NCBI RefSeq assembly: GCF_001879695.1
Contig: NZ_MNBL01000016.1
Coordinates: 21,260 to 85,259, forward strand
Source of the DNA: Nioella sediminis
GTDB taxonomy: Bacteria; Pseudomonadota; Alphaproteobacteria; Rhodobacterales; Rhodobacteraceae
Length of the DNA: 64,000 bases
Direction of reading: 5' to 3'
In this document: piece by piece, positions 36,270 to 44,178 of the stretch
Position numbering within the stretch: position 1 is the first letter of the stretch
How the letters are laid out: each line of letters opens with the position of its first letter
Position numbers and translations under genes: made by a program
The notes under the pieces: model-generated
Told to the model about the DNA's origin: nothing
Seen by the model: only the letters and a program-made list of their open reading frames with translations
Databases searched by the model: none

Positions 36270-36662
36270 ATGACCTTCAAGACCTTCACCAAAGCCGCCC
36301 TCGCCGCCGCTGCCCTCGCCGCCACCGCCACAACTGCCAGTGCCTGGGGCTTTGATATCTGCGAGGATGTCACGATGCGCCTCAACAACAATTCCGGTCA
36401 GGCGATCGAAATCTACGACCTCGATTATTACGATTTCGGCCAGAGCATCTGGCGGTCTGAGCCCCTGCCCGACCGCGTCATTCAGAACGGCGGCAGCTTC
36501 TCCTTCACCCGCAACTTGGAAGATGTGGAAAACGCCCAGACAATGCTGCGCTTCCGCTACCGCGCCACGAACAGCCAGGGCCGGTGGGAAAGCGGCTATG
36601 TGGCGCAGAGCAACACCTTCACCTGCCGCCACAACCGGTCCGTCACCGTCAGCGTTCGCTGA
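36270..36662 (+). CDS. Small secreted protein of unknown function, copy 1
   Basis: 130 residues. A clear signal peptide (MTFKTFTKAALAAAALAATA, cleavage likely after ASA near 25) precedes a mature part of about 105 residues beginning WGFDICEDVTMRLNNNSG. The mature part is rich in Tyr, Asp and Asn with alternating strand patterns and two Cys (in DICED and FTCRH) that could form a disulphide. I do not recognise a family. It aligns without gaps with copy 2 at 36859-37251. The upstream block (about 36180-36270) is also repeated, and the start has AGGAGA about 9 bases upstream. A terminator follows. Confidence 0.8.
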   Translation: MTFKTFTKAALAAAALAATATTASAWGFDICEDVTMRLNNNSGQAIEIYDLDYYDFGQSIWRSEPLPDRVIQNGGSFSFTRNLEDVENAQTMLRFRYRATNSQGRWESGYVAQSNTFTCRHNRSVTVSVR

Positions 36663-36683
36663 AGATCTTTCCTTCAGTCATGC

Positions 36684-36722
36684 ACCGCGTCTTGGGGAAA
36701 CCTGGGGCGCGGTTTTTCTTTT
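36684..36722 (+). terminator. Terminator between the two secreted-protein genes
   Basis: ACCGCG (36684-36689) pairs with CGCGGT (36708-36713), then TTTTCTTTT follows. The loop is long and contains two GGGG tracts. The shape matches the terminator after copy 2, so it was probably duplicated with the gene. Confidence 0.75.
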
Positions 36723-36858
36723 GTGTCAGGGGCTTGCACCGAACTTTACCGAACAGGCGCGCATATTGGGGGATCGACCCCATGCCCCGTGCGGCCCCCA
36801 TCCGGCACAACAGGATCATCGAAACACGGAACACACCGACACCAAGGAGACTAGACCA

Positions 36859-37251
36859 ATGACCTTCAAGACCTTCGCCAAAGCCGCCCTCGCCGCCGCT
36901 GCCTTCGCCGCCACCGCCAGCTCTGCCAGCGCATGGGGCTTCGACATCTGCGAGGATGTCACCATGCGCTTCCACAACAACACCGGTGCCGCAATCCAGA
37001 TCTACGACGTGGACTACTACGATTACGGCCAGGGCATCTGGCGGTCCGAGCCGTTCGAGAACCGCGTGATCCAGGATGGCTACTACTTCAGCTTCACCCG
37101 CAACCTCGAAGACGTGGAAAACGCCGACACCCTGCTGCGCGTCCGCTACCGCACCACCAATGGCAGCGGCCAGTGGCGGGGCAACCACCGGGCGCAGGGC
37201 AACACCTTCACCTGCCGCCACAACAGCACGGCGAATGTCTATATCCGCTGA
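36859..37251 (+). CDS. Small secreted protein of unknown function, copy 2
   Basis: 130 residues, a paralogue of copy 1 with the same length and layout: signal peptide MTFKTFAKAALAAAAFAATA, mature start WGFDICEDVTMRF, conserved RNLEDVENA and GNTFTCRHN. Differences cluster in the middle (YYDYGQGIWRSEPF versus YYDFGQSIWRSEPL) and at the C-terminus. The 90 bases before it repeat those before copy 1 (CATATTGGGGGATCGACC and following), so each copy probably has its own promoter. No function can be assigned; secretion to the periplasm or outside is likely from the signal peptide. Confidence 0.8.
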   Translation: MTFKTFAKAALAAAAFAATASSASAWGFDICEDVTMRFHNNTGAAIQIYDVDYYDYGQGIWRSEPFENRVIQDGYYFSFTRNLEDVENADTLLRVRYRTTNGSGQWRGNHRAQGNTFTCRHNSTANVYIR

Positions 37252-37273
37252 GCCCTCCCCCCAAAAAGCAAAA

Positions 37274-37309
37274 AACCGCGCCCCAAGCTCTCGGGGCGCG
37301 GTTCTTTCT
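37274..37309. terminator. Bidirectional terminator between copy 2 and proS
   Basis: AACCGCGCCCC (37274-37284) pairs perfectly with GGGGCGCGGTT (37293-37303), loop AAGCTCTC. CTTTCTT follows on the plus strand, and on the minus strand the A-run upstream gives TTTTTT. It serves the secreted-protein gene and proS. Confidence 0.9.
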
Positions 37310-37328
37310 TGTCGATCCGGTCCGGCGG

Positions 37329-38672
37329 TCAGCCCATATGCGGCGCGTAGATCTCCTGCACGCGGGCGATTGCGGCCTCAAGGCTCATCTCTTCGCTCTC
37401 GCCCGTCCGGCGGCTGGTCAGTTCCACCACACCGTTTTTCAAACCTCGCGGCCCCACGGTGATCCGCCAGGGCAGGCCGATCAGGTCCATGGTGGCGAAT
37501 TTGGCGCCCGCCCGCTCCTCGGTATCGTCATAGAGCGGTTCCAGCCCGGCAGCGTTCAGCGCCTTGTAAAGCTGTTCACAGGCGGCATCGGTAGCCTCGT
37601 CCCCCTGACGCAGGTTCACGATCCCCACATGGAAGGGCGTCACGCCCTCGGGCCAGATGATGCCCTTGTCGTCATGGCTCGCTTCGATGATCGCGCCAAG
37701 CAGGCGGCTGACGCCGATGCCGTGGCTGCCCATATGGACCGGAACCTTCTGCCCATCAGGCCCCTGCACCATCGCGCCCATGGGCTCGGAATACTTGGTG
37801 CCGAAATAGAAGATCTGGCCCACTTCGATCCCGCGAGCTGACCGACGGCGGTCTTCTGGAATCGCATTGAAGGCGGCCTCGTCATGGGTTTCATCCGTGC
37901 GGGCATAGAGCGAGGTGAACTCCTCCATCACCGCGCGGCATTCCTCGTGGCTGTCATAGTCGATCTCGCGCGCACCCAAACGGATATCAGTCACGGCGCT
38001 GTCGTAGAACACTTCCGACTCGCCCGTTTCCGCCAGCACAAGGAATTCATGGGTGTCGTCGCCGCCAATGGGGCCGGAATCGGCGCGCATCGGGATGGCT
38101 TGCAGACCCATACGCTCATAGGTGCGCAGGTAGCTCACGAGGTGGCGGTTATAAGCGTGCAGCGCGTCCTCTTTGGTGAGGTCGAAGTTGTAGCCGTCCT
38201 TCATGTAGAATTCGCGCCCCCGCATCACGCCGAAACGCGGGCGGATCTCATCGCGGAATTTCCACTGGATCTGATAGAGCGTCAGCGGCAGATCCTTGTA
38301 GCTGCTGACATGGCTGCGGAAGATATCCGTCACCATTTCCTCGGCGGTCGGCGTATAGAGCAGATCGCGTTCGTGCCGGTCCTGCATGCGCAGCATTTCC
38401 TGACCGTAATCGTCATAGCGCCCGGATTCGCGCCACAGGTCCGCCGGTTGCAGAATGGGCATCTGGATCGCGATGTGACCGGCGCGGGCCTGTTCCTCAT
38501 GCACGATGTTCTCGATCTTGCGCAGCACCTTGAAGCCAAGCGGCAGCCAGGAATAGATGCCAGCGGCCTGCTGTTTGATCATACCGGCGCGCAGCATGTA
38601 GCGGTGGCTGACGATCTGGGCCTCGGCGGGGGTTTCTTTCAGAACGGGCAGGAAGTAGCGGGACAGACGCAT
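37329..38672 (-). CDS. proS: Prolyl-tRNA synthetase, short alphaproteobacterial form
   Basis: 447 residues, charging tRNA-Pro in the cytoplasm. Class II synthetase marks are [22 protein letters not shown] (motif 1 region), [30 protein letters not shown] (motif 2) and [22 protein letters not shown] (motif 3). It is about 120 residues shorter than the E. coli enzyme, because the editing INS domain between motifs 2 and 3 is missing, as is usual in this class of bacteria. The C-terminal anticodon-binding domain is present ([21 protein letters not shown]). Confidence 0.95.
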   Translation of the reverse strand: MRLSRYFLPVLKETPAEAQIVSHRYMLRAGMIKQQAAGIYSWLPLGFKVLRKIENIVHEEQARAGHIAIQMPILQPADLWRESGRYDDYGQEMLRMQDRHERDLLYTPTAEEMVTDIFRSHVSSYKDLPLTLYQIQWKFRDEIRPRFGVMRGREFYMKDGYNFDLTKEDALHAYNRHLVSYLRTYERMGLQAIPMRADSGPIGGDDTHEFLVLAETGESEVFYDSAVTDIRLGAREIDYDSHEECRAVMEEFTSLYARTDETHDEAAFNAIPEDRRRSARGIEVGQIFYFGTKYSEPMGAMVQGPDGQKVPVHMGSHGIGVSRLLGAIIEASHDDKGIIWPEGVTPFHVGIVNLRQGDEATDAACEQLYKALNAAGLEPLYDDTEERAGAKFATMDLIGLPWRITVGPRGLKNGVVELTSRRTGESEEMSLEAAIARVQEIYAPHMG

Positions 38673-38731
38673 GTGGGCAGACCTATAGGTTCGTTTGGCC
38701 CCTGATTAGGGGAAAGGGCGCGCGGGGGCAA

Positions 38732-39973
38732 TCAGGGTTGCGCGGCGCGGGCGGCAAGGCTGAGGCAGACCTTGGTGGCCAGCGCCATATCCTGCACGCT
38801 GACCCATTCCAGCGGCCCGTGGATTTCCTGCATCCCGCAGAAGATGTTGGGGCATGGCACGCCAAGCTCGGTCAGGCGAGAGCCGTCGGTGCCGCCGCGA
38901 ATGGCGGTGCTGTCGGGGTCCATCCCGTGTTCCCTGTACGCTTCGCGGGCGAGGTCCACGGGCGACATGTCCTTTTCCAGCCAGTAGCGCATGTTGCGGT
39001 ATTGGGGGCGGATCGCGCAAATGATCTCGGCACGCGGTTCGGTGGCGGCGACGGTCTCGCAGACCTGTTGCAGAAGCGCGCCTTTCGCGGCGAGGCCGTC
39101 GAGTTCGAAATCGCGCAGGATGAAGCTGAGTTCGGCCTCGGCTGCCGTTCCCGACATCGCATATAGATGGATGAATCCGTCGCGGTCTTCGGTCGTTTCC
39201 GGGGTCATCGTCACATGCGGCAGGGTCTGCACGATCTTGGCCGCCAGATGCAGCGCGTTGACCAGCTTGTCCTTGGCCCAACCGGGATGCGCGGCGACGC
39301 CTTTGACGGTCACAAGCGCGCCGTCGGCGGAAAAGCTTTCATATTCCAACTCGCCCGGCATCGACCCATCGAGCGTATAGGCGAAATCGGCCCCCAGATC
39401 GGCGGGCAAGCGCGCGTCCACTCCGCGCCCGATTTCCTCGTCAGGGGTGAAGGCGATGCGGATCTTGCCATGGCTGTGCCCCGGCTCGGACAGCAGTTTG
39501 CGCGCCATGGTCATGATGATCGCGATACCCGCCTTGTCATCGGCGCCAAGCAGCGTGGTGCCACTCGCCGTGATAATGTCCTCGCCCACTTTCTCGGCCA
39601 GGTAGGGCGCGTTTTCGGGTGAGAGTTTCAGCCCCGGCGCATCAGCGAAGGTGATGTCGCCGCCATTGTAGTGGCGATGCACCACGGGCTTCACTCCCGT
39701 CGCGTTGAAGGCGGGCGCGGTATCCATATGGGCGCAGAAGCCCACGACCGGCGCCCCCTCCACGGTGGCCGGGATCGTCGCCAGAACCGCGCCGTACTCG
39801 GTTAACTGAACGTCCGCCGCCCCGATCTCCTCCAGTTCCGCCTTCAGGACGCGCGCCAGATCCAGCTGGATCGCAGTGCTGGGAGAGGTCGGAGAAGTCT
39901 CATCGCTTTGAGTGTCGATGGCGGCGTAACGGACAAGGCGGTCCTCCAGCTCGGAATCGAATTCGGTGCGCAT
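38732..39973 (-). CDS. pepT: Peptidase T (tripeptide aminopeptidase), M20 family
   Basis: 413 residues, zinc aminopeptidase removing N-terminal residues from tripeptides. Metal-binding motifs of M20 enzymes are present: FCAHMDTAP (His and Asp), LLGADDKAGIA (bridging Asp), TPDEEIGRG (catalytic and metal Glu pair) and IRGGTDGSRL. The start was set at the ATG at 39973, giving MRTEFDSELEDRLVRYAAIDT, which matches other PepT N-termini. It diverges from the FAD-dependent oxidoreductase gene and is convergent with nothing; proS lies 59 bases downstream on the same strand. Confidence 0.92.
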   Translation of the reverse strand: MRTEFDSELEDRLVRYAAIDTQSDETSPTSPSTAIQLDLARVLKAELEEIGAADVQLTEYGAVLATIPATVEGAPVVGFCAHMDTAPAFNATGVKPVVHRHYNGGDITFADAPGLKLSPENAPYLAEKVGEDIITASGTTLLGADDKAGIAIIMTMARKLLSEPGHSHGKIRIAFTPDEEIGRGVDARLPADLGADFAYTLDGSMPGELEYESFSADGALVTVKGVAAHPGWAKDKLVNALHLAAKIVQTLPHVTMTPETTEDRDGFIHLYAMSGTAAEAELSFILRDFELDGLAAKGALLQQVCETVAATEPRAEIICAIRPQYRNMRYWLEKDMSPVDLAREAYREHGMDPDSTAIRGGTDGSRLTELGVPCPNIFCGMQEIHGPLEWVSVQDMALATKVCLSLAARAAQP

Positions 39974-40092
39974 TTGGGGTCCTTTCTGCTGGATCGCATC
40001 AGGGCCAAGCCGCCCGGCACTGTCAAGCCGATTGACCCCGCCGCGCGGATGGTGATTGTAACCGTTTGATGACACCACAGGCGGAGCGACCC

Positions 40093-41454
40093 ATGCTGAC
40101 CATCACCGAACCCGCGCGCGAGATACCAGTCGTTCATCAGACCGAGGTGCTTGTCGTGGGCTCCGGCCCCGGCGGGCTGGCTGCAGCCCTTGCCGCCGCA
40201 CGGGCGGGGGCGGAGGTGACGCTGCTCGACCGGTTCGGCTGTTTCGGTGGCAACATCACCGTGGTCGGGGTCGAGGGCTTTGCCTGGTATCGCCATGAAC
40301 AGACGGTGGAGGCTGGCGGCATCGGCTGGGAATTCGAGGAGCGCGCCAAGGCCATGGGCGCGGCGGTGCCCGAAAGCCAATCGCTGTCCTATGAACTCGA
40401 CAGCGAGGGGTTCAAGCTGGTCGCCGACCGGCTGGTCGAAGAGGCCGGAATTCACCCAATGCTGCATCGCGCCTTCGTCGCCCCGATCATGGAGGGCAAC
40501 GTGATCAAAGGCGTGATCGTCGAAAGCAAAGCCGGACGCGAGGCTGTGCTGGCCAAACGGGTGATCGACGCAACGGGCGACGCGGACGTTGCGCATCGCG
40601 CCGGTGCCCCCACCCGCAAGACCCCGCTGGAGGAAACGCAGGCCGCAAGCGTCATGTTCCACGTTGCGGGCGTCGACAAGCAGCGCTTCATGGAGGGCGT
40701 CAAGGCCGACCCACAGACCTATGCCAACTGGTCCACCGGCGAATGGCAGGTGGAAACCGACGGCAAGGAAGACGAGATGTTCTCGCCATTCCTCGCCAAA
40801 CCCTTCGCGCAGGCGATCCGCGACGGGGTGATCCCCGCGCATCTCAATACCATCGGCGGCACCTGGGGCGCGGTGCATGACAGTGGCGAGATGACCTATA
40901 TGAACCTCGTCCACCTTGCGGGCTGTGATGGGGTGGATCCCGACAGCCTGACGAGGTTCGAGATCGAGGGGCGCAAACAGGCGATGCTGGCGATCGAGGC
41001 GCTGCGCCGCTACACGCCGGGCTGCGAGGGCGTCAGGCTGCGCAATTTCGGCATGTCCATCGGCATCCGCGACAGCCGCAAGATCGACGCGGTCTACAAC
41101 ATGACCGAGGGGGATGTGCGCCATCAGGGCCGGTTTGAAGATACAATCGGCATCTACCCGGAATTCATCGACGGCTACGGCATCCTGATCCTGCCCACGA
41201 CGGGGCGCTACATGCAGATCCCCTATCGGTCCATGCTGCCCAAAGGGGTCGAGAACCTGCTGGTCACGGGCCGCGCCATTGGGGGCGACAAGGTTTCCCA
41301 CGCGGCGGTGCGCAACATGGCCTGCTGCGCGGTCGCGGGCCAGGGCGCGGGCGTGGCGGCGGCACTGTCGCTGAAATCGAACCGGGGTCTGGCGGATGTG
41401 GACCTGTCCGCCGTTCAGGCGGAGCTGACCCGTCAGGGCGTGCGCATCCACTAG
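40093..41454 (+). CDS. FAD-dependent oxidoreductase (FAD_oxidored / PF12831-like)
   Basis: 453 residues. An N-terminal dinucleotide-binding fold VLVVGSGPGGLAAALAAARAG leads into LLDRFGCFGGNITVVGVEGF, the pattern of the PF12831 group. The C-terminal FAD contact GVENLLVTGRAIGGDKVSHAAVRNMACCAVAGQG closes the fold. The substrate is unknown. The start at 40093 was chosen for the GGAG upstream and the usual distance to the first motif; ATG at 40069 is an alternative. It stands alone, divergent from pepT and convergent with a small unknown gene. Confidence 0.85.
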   Translation: MLTITEPAREIPVVHQTEVLVVGSGPGGLAAALAAARAGAEVTLLDRFGCFGGNITVVGVEGFAWYRHEQTVEAGGIGWEFEERAKAMGAAVPESQSLSYELDSEGFKLVADRLVEEAGIHPMLHRAFVAPIMEGNVIKGVIVESKAGREAVLAKRVIDATGDADVAHRAGAPTRKTPLEETQAASVMFHVAGVDKQRFMEGVKADPQTYANWSTGEWQVETDGKEDEMFSPFLAKPFAQAIRDGVIPAHLNTIGGTWGAVHDSGEMTYMNLVHLAGCDGVDPDSLTRFEIEGRKQAMLAIEALRRYTPGCEGVRLRNFGMSIGIRDSRKIDAVYNMTEGDVRHQGRFEDTIGIYPEFIDGYGILILPTTGRYMQIPYRSMLPKGVENLLVTGRAIGGDKVSHAAVRNMACCAVAGQGAGVAAALSLKSNRGLADVDLSAVQAELTRQGVRIH

Positions 41455-41477
41455 GCGGCCCCGAGGCCGGGCGCCCC

Positions 41478-41747
41478 CTAGTCAGGCGCGGGCAGTTCCA
41501 GAACGACAGGCCCCATGCGCCAGACCTGGCAGGCATCACAGGACCTGCCTTCATCCTTCTGAAAGCCGATATCGGCCAGCAGATGCGGCGAAAGCTCTGC
41601 AAGCCGCAACAGATCCTCATCGCAGCCGGGGCCCATATCGTGCCTTTGAATGCGGCGTACGAAATCCACCAGCACATGCAGACCGCGGGCCAAGCCCCCC
41701 GCGCGATTACCCTTGGACAAGGGTGATATTTCCTGAACGAAGGCCAT
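41478..41747 (-). CDS. Small protein, possibly DUF1127-related
   Basis: 89 residues, no signal peptide. The segment DLLRLAELSPHLLADIGFQKDEG (near 44-66) resembles the DUF1127 core (L-x-x-L-x-x-x-L-L-x-D-I-G). Two Cys follow in SCDACQVW. No function is known for it. It diverges from the LysR gene by 111 bases, which makes it a possible target of that regulator. It could be a spurious frame, but the DUF1127-like core, its spacing and the divergent arrangement support a gene. Confidence 0.55.
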   Translation of the reverse strand: MAFVQEISPLSKGNRAGGLARGLHVLVDFVRRIQRHDMGPGCDEDLLRLAELSPHLLADIGFQKDEGRSCDACQVWRMGPVVLELPAPD

Positions 41748-41858
41748 CCTGTTGCTCCAGACTTATTCGGCTAAAGGCAAATTAAATGGCCACACAGACT
41801 TGCCGCAAACCACAATTCCTCGCATCATGAGTGAGTAAATCTGATCCAAAGGCACTCT

Positions 41859-42749
41859 ATGCGCCTCCCCCCTCTCAACGCACTGCGCGCCTTCGAGGCG
41901 GCGGCCCGGCATAATGGCTACATCGCCGCTGCCGAAGAACTGCACGTCACACGCGGGGCCATCAGCCGGCAGGTCAAGCTGTTGGAGGAGCATCTGGGCG
42001 TGCAGCTGTTCCAGCGTGGCCATAACGGCGTGACACTGACCGAGGCGGGCGGGGACCTGCTGCCGGTGCTGACGGATGCGTTCGGCAAGATCGCCGCGCA
42101 GGCCGACCGGATGACCGAGCAGGCAACAGCATTGCGCATCATCTGCCCGCCCACCCTGTCGATCCGCTGGCTTTTCCCGAAACTGGCGCAGTTCCGACAG
42201 GCACATCCCGAGACCCCGGTCCGCCTGACAACCGACTTCTACGGGCAATCCGGCTTCGATGCGACGCGCTATGATCTCGGTGTTTCGCTGGAATTCTGGC
42301 CGGGTCGGTCGCCGGACATACAGATCCAGCCGGTGTTCCCGATGCGCCTGTCCCCTGCCTGCGCGCCCGCGCTGCTGGAGGATGGCCCTCTGCTTGCCTC
42401 CCCTGCCGATCTTGGGCGTTTCACCTTATTGCACGAAAGCGCGGCGCGAAAGGACTGGCGCACATGGGTGCAGCATTTCGGCGTCGACGGGCTCGATCCC
42501 GGACAGGGGGAAGCCTTCCCAAATCTCGACATGGCGGCAAAGGCAGCGGTGATGGGGGCTGGCGTCGTCATGGCCGATCTTTCCCTCTGCCGCGAAGAGC
42601 TGGAGCGCGGTGCGCTTGTGCTGCCCTTCCCCGACATGACCTGCGCCACGCCCCATGGCCGCTATGCGCTGATCGGCGCGGCAGACCGCTGGAACGCACC
42701 CGGTGTGAAGATCTTTCGAGACTGGATCGCGGAAGCAGCCACTCTCTGA
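41859..42749 (+). CDS. LysR family transcriptional regulator (GcvA-like)
   Basis: 296 residues. The N-terminal winged helix-turn-helix RLPPLNALRAFEAAARHNGYIAAAEELHVTRGAISRQVKLLEEHLGVQLFQR (about 2-54) is the GcvA-type DNA-binding region. The rest is a periplasmic-binding-protein-like effector domain. The ligand is unknown. Targets are not obvious: the divergent small gene at 41478-41747 and itself are the usual candidates. Confidence 0.9.
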   Translation: MRLPPLNALRAFEAAARHNGYIAAAEELHVTRGAISRQVKLLEEHLGVQLFQRGHNGVTLTEAGGDLLPVLTDAFGKIAAQADRMTEQATALRIICPPTLSIRWLFPKLAQFRQAHPETPVRLTTDFYGQSGFDATRYDLGVSLEFWPGRSPDIQIQPVFPMRLSPACAPALLEDGPLLASPADLGRFTLLHESAARKDWRTWVQHFGVDGLDPGQGEAFPNLDMAAKAAVMGAGVVMADLSLCREELERGALVLPFPDMTCATPHGRYALIGAADRWNAPGVKIFRDWIAEAATL

Positions 42750-42840
42750 GCCATGTTGACCGATGACGCCCGAGTCAAACGGCAAGCGCGCATCTGTGTT
42801 GCTTTTGTGTGAGAGTGAATTTAGCGGCAGGAGGGTCCAC

Positions 42841-43257
42841 ATGCCCCGCAATCCAACGAGCAAAGCGACAGGCTATTCCGGGAAACCGCTCTACCAGAAG
42901 CTCGGCCTGAAACCGGGGTTGAGCTATCTTGCCCTGAACCCGCCTGCTGATATCGACGTGCTTCTGGCCGGGGCAGAAGGGGTGAAGATGCTGACCGGGC
43001 GCACCGAGGCCGACATCGTTCACCTCTTTTGCCCTGATCGGGCGACGCTGGACAAGGAAGGCCCCGACGCATTGAATCTGGTGGCCCAGAAGGGGATGCT
43101 CTGGATCAGCTGGCCCAAGAAATCCTCGCCCCTGTTCAGGGACCTCACTGAAGACGGGTTGCGCGAGGTGATGTTGCCGACGGGATGGGTCGATGTGAAG
43201 GTCTGTGCCGTGGATCAGGACTGGTCGGCCCTGAAATTCCTGCGTCGCAAGACCTAA
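42841..43257 (+). CDS. DUF3052 family protein
   Basis: 138 residues, cytoplasmic. The family pattern is seen in ATGYSGKPLYQKLGLKPG near the start, then LFCPDRATL, GMLWISWPKKSS and ending in GWVDVKVCAVDQDWSALKFLRRK. Function is unknown. The ATG at 42841 is preceded by GGAGG 6 bases upstream; the open frame reaches back to 42763 without a better start. It follows the LysR gene, on the same strand, by 91 bases, and is convergent with the methyltransferase gene, 9 bases away. Confidence 0.82.
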   Translation: MPRNPTSKATGYSGKPLYQKLGLKPGLSYLALNPPADIDVLLAGAEGVKMLTGRTEADIVHLFCPDRATLDKEGPDALNLVAQKGMLWISWPKKSSPLFRDLTEDGLREVMLPTGWVDVKVCAVDQDWSALKFLRRKT

Positions 43258-43266
43258 GACACAGCA

Positions 43267-44073
43267 CTAGCCGGGCTTTGTCGCGATCTGGCTGACATAG
43301 GACATGAAGCCAAAGAAACGGTTTGCCCTGAGGCGCGCCACGGCTTCAGCCTTCAGTGCTTCAGCAGTCTCGGGCTGCAGCATGCCGGTTTCAACCATAC
43401 GCTCGGCTCCGCGCGCAATGACGGTCATGAAGTACGCCGCATCGCCGTCAGCGACATAGCCATGCCCCTGACGCGCACCCATGTTGAAACCGCATTCAGT
43501 CAGCATTCCGCCGATCTGACGCATGATCCAGAGGTTCGTGACATTCTGGTTGATCATGAAGCGGACAAGCTGATCAAGCGGATCGAAATCGGCAATCTGG
43601 GCGGTGGCCGTGTCGTAGTCTCCATCGCAGATTGCCAAAACACCCCCGGGTTTCAGTACACGGTAAGCTTCTTTCAGGACATCTTCCGGACCTGGGACGT
43701 GACACAAAAGCGTGTGCATCAGGACGAGGTCAACCGACCCCGCCGGAAGCCCGGTCTGTTTCGCATCGCCAATCTCGAAGCTTAAACGGTCATCATCGGA
43801 AAATCTTTCAATGGCGCGCTGTGCAAGGATCGGAGAAGGCTCGATTCCAACTGCCTTGGCCGCCCCGGCCATGGTCAGCAGATCCTTGGTGACATGGCCC
43901 GTTCCAGAGCCGAACTCTACCGCCAATGCATCGTCAGGAAGCTGCAGCCCGCTCAGATAGGCTGCACGGATGGCAACCTGGCTGGGGTCGAGACAGCGGG
44001 CATCCATAGCATCGGCGATCTGTGCCTGAACCTTTTTATTCTGTGATCCCAAGTCTGAATATGGGTCTGACAT
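43267..44073 (-). CDS. Class I SAM-dependent methyltransferase
   Basis: 268 residues. The SAM-binding motif I is AVEFGSGTGHVTKDLL (near 51-66), followed by GIEPSP (acidic end of strand 2), GDAKQTGLPAGSVDLVLMHTLLCHVPG (motifs II-III) and RVLKPGGVLAICDGD (post-motif). The family covers many small-molecule methyltransferases; the substrate cannot be read. A strong inverted repeat sits just upstream of its start (44082-44110), so it is probably regulated on its own. Confidence 0.87.
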   Translation of the reverse strand: MSDPYSDLGSQNKKVQAQIADAMDARCLDPSQVAIRAAYLSGLQLPDDALAVEFGSGTGHVTKDLLTMAGAAKAVGIEPSPILAQRAIERFSDDDRLSFEIGDAKQTGLPAGSVDLVLMHTLLCHVPGPEDVLKEAYRVLKPGGVLAICDGDYDTATAQIADFDPLDQLVRFMINQNVTNLWIMRQIGGMLTECGFNMGARQGHGYVADGDAAYFMTVIARGAERMVETGMLQPETAEALKAEAVARLRANRFFGFMSYVSQIATKPG

Positions 44074-44081
44074 GTGTCACC

Positions 44082-44110
44082 TCGGGTCAAAACTAATAAA
44101 AGTGACCCGA
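44082..44110 (-). promoter_or_regulatory. Operator-like inverted repeat upstream of methyltransferase gene
   Basis: TCGGGTCA (44082-44089) and TGACCCGA (44103-44110) form a perfect 8-bp dyad with a 13-base AT-rich spacer. It lies 8-37 bases before the ATG at 44073. The position suits a repressor site or a promoter overlapped by one; no U-run follows, so it is not a terminator. Confidence 0.6.
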
Positions 44111-44178
44111 CCCTAGCACAACCACAGGACGATTTACATCATGACCGGTACGCCTGACCATGCAGGGTGAACATTGCC

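Noticed and set aside
39844..41451. 535-residue open frame antisense to the FAD oxidoreductase
   Set aside because: It overlaps pepT and the oxidoreductase in mirror frames and resembles no family.
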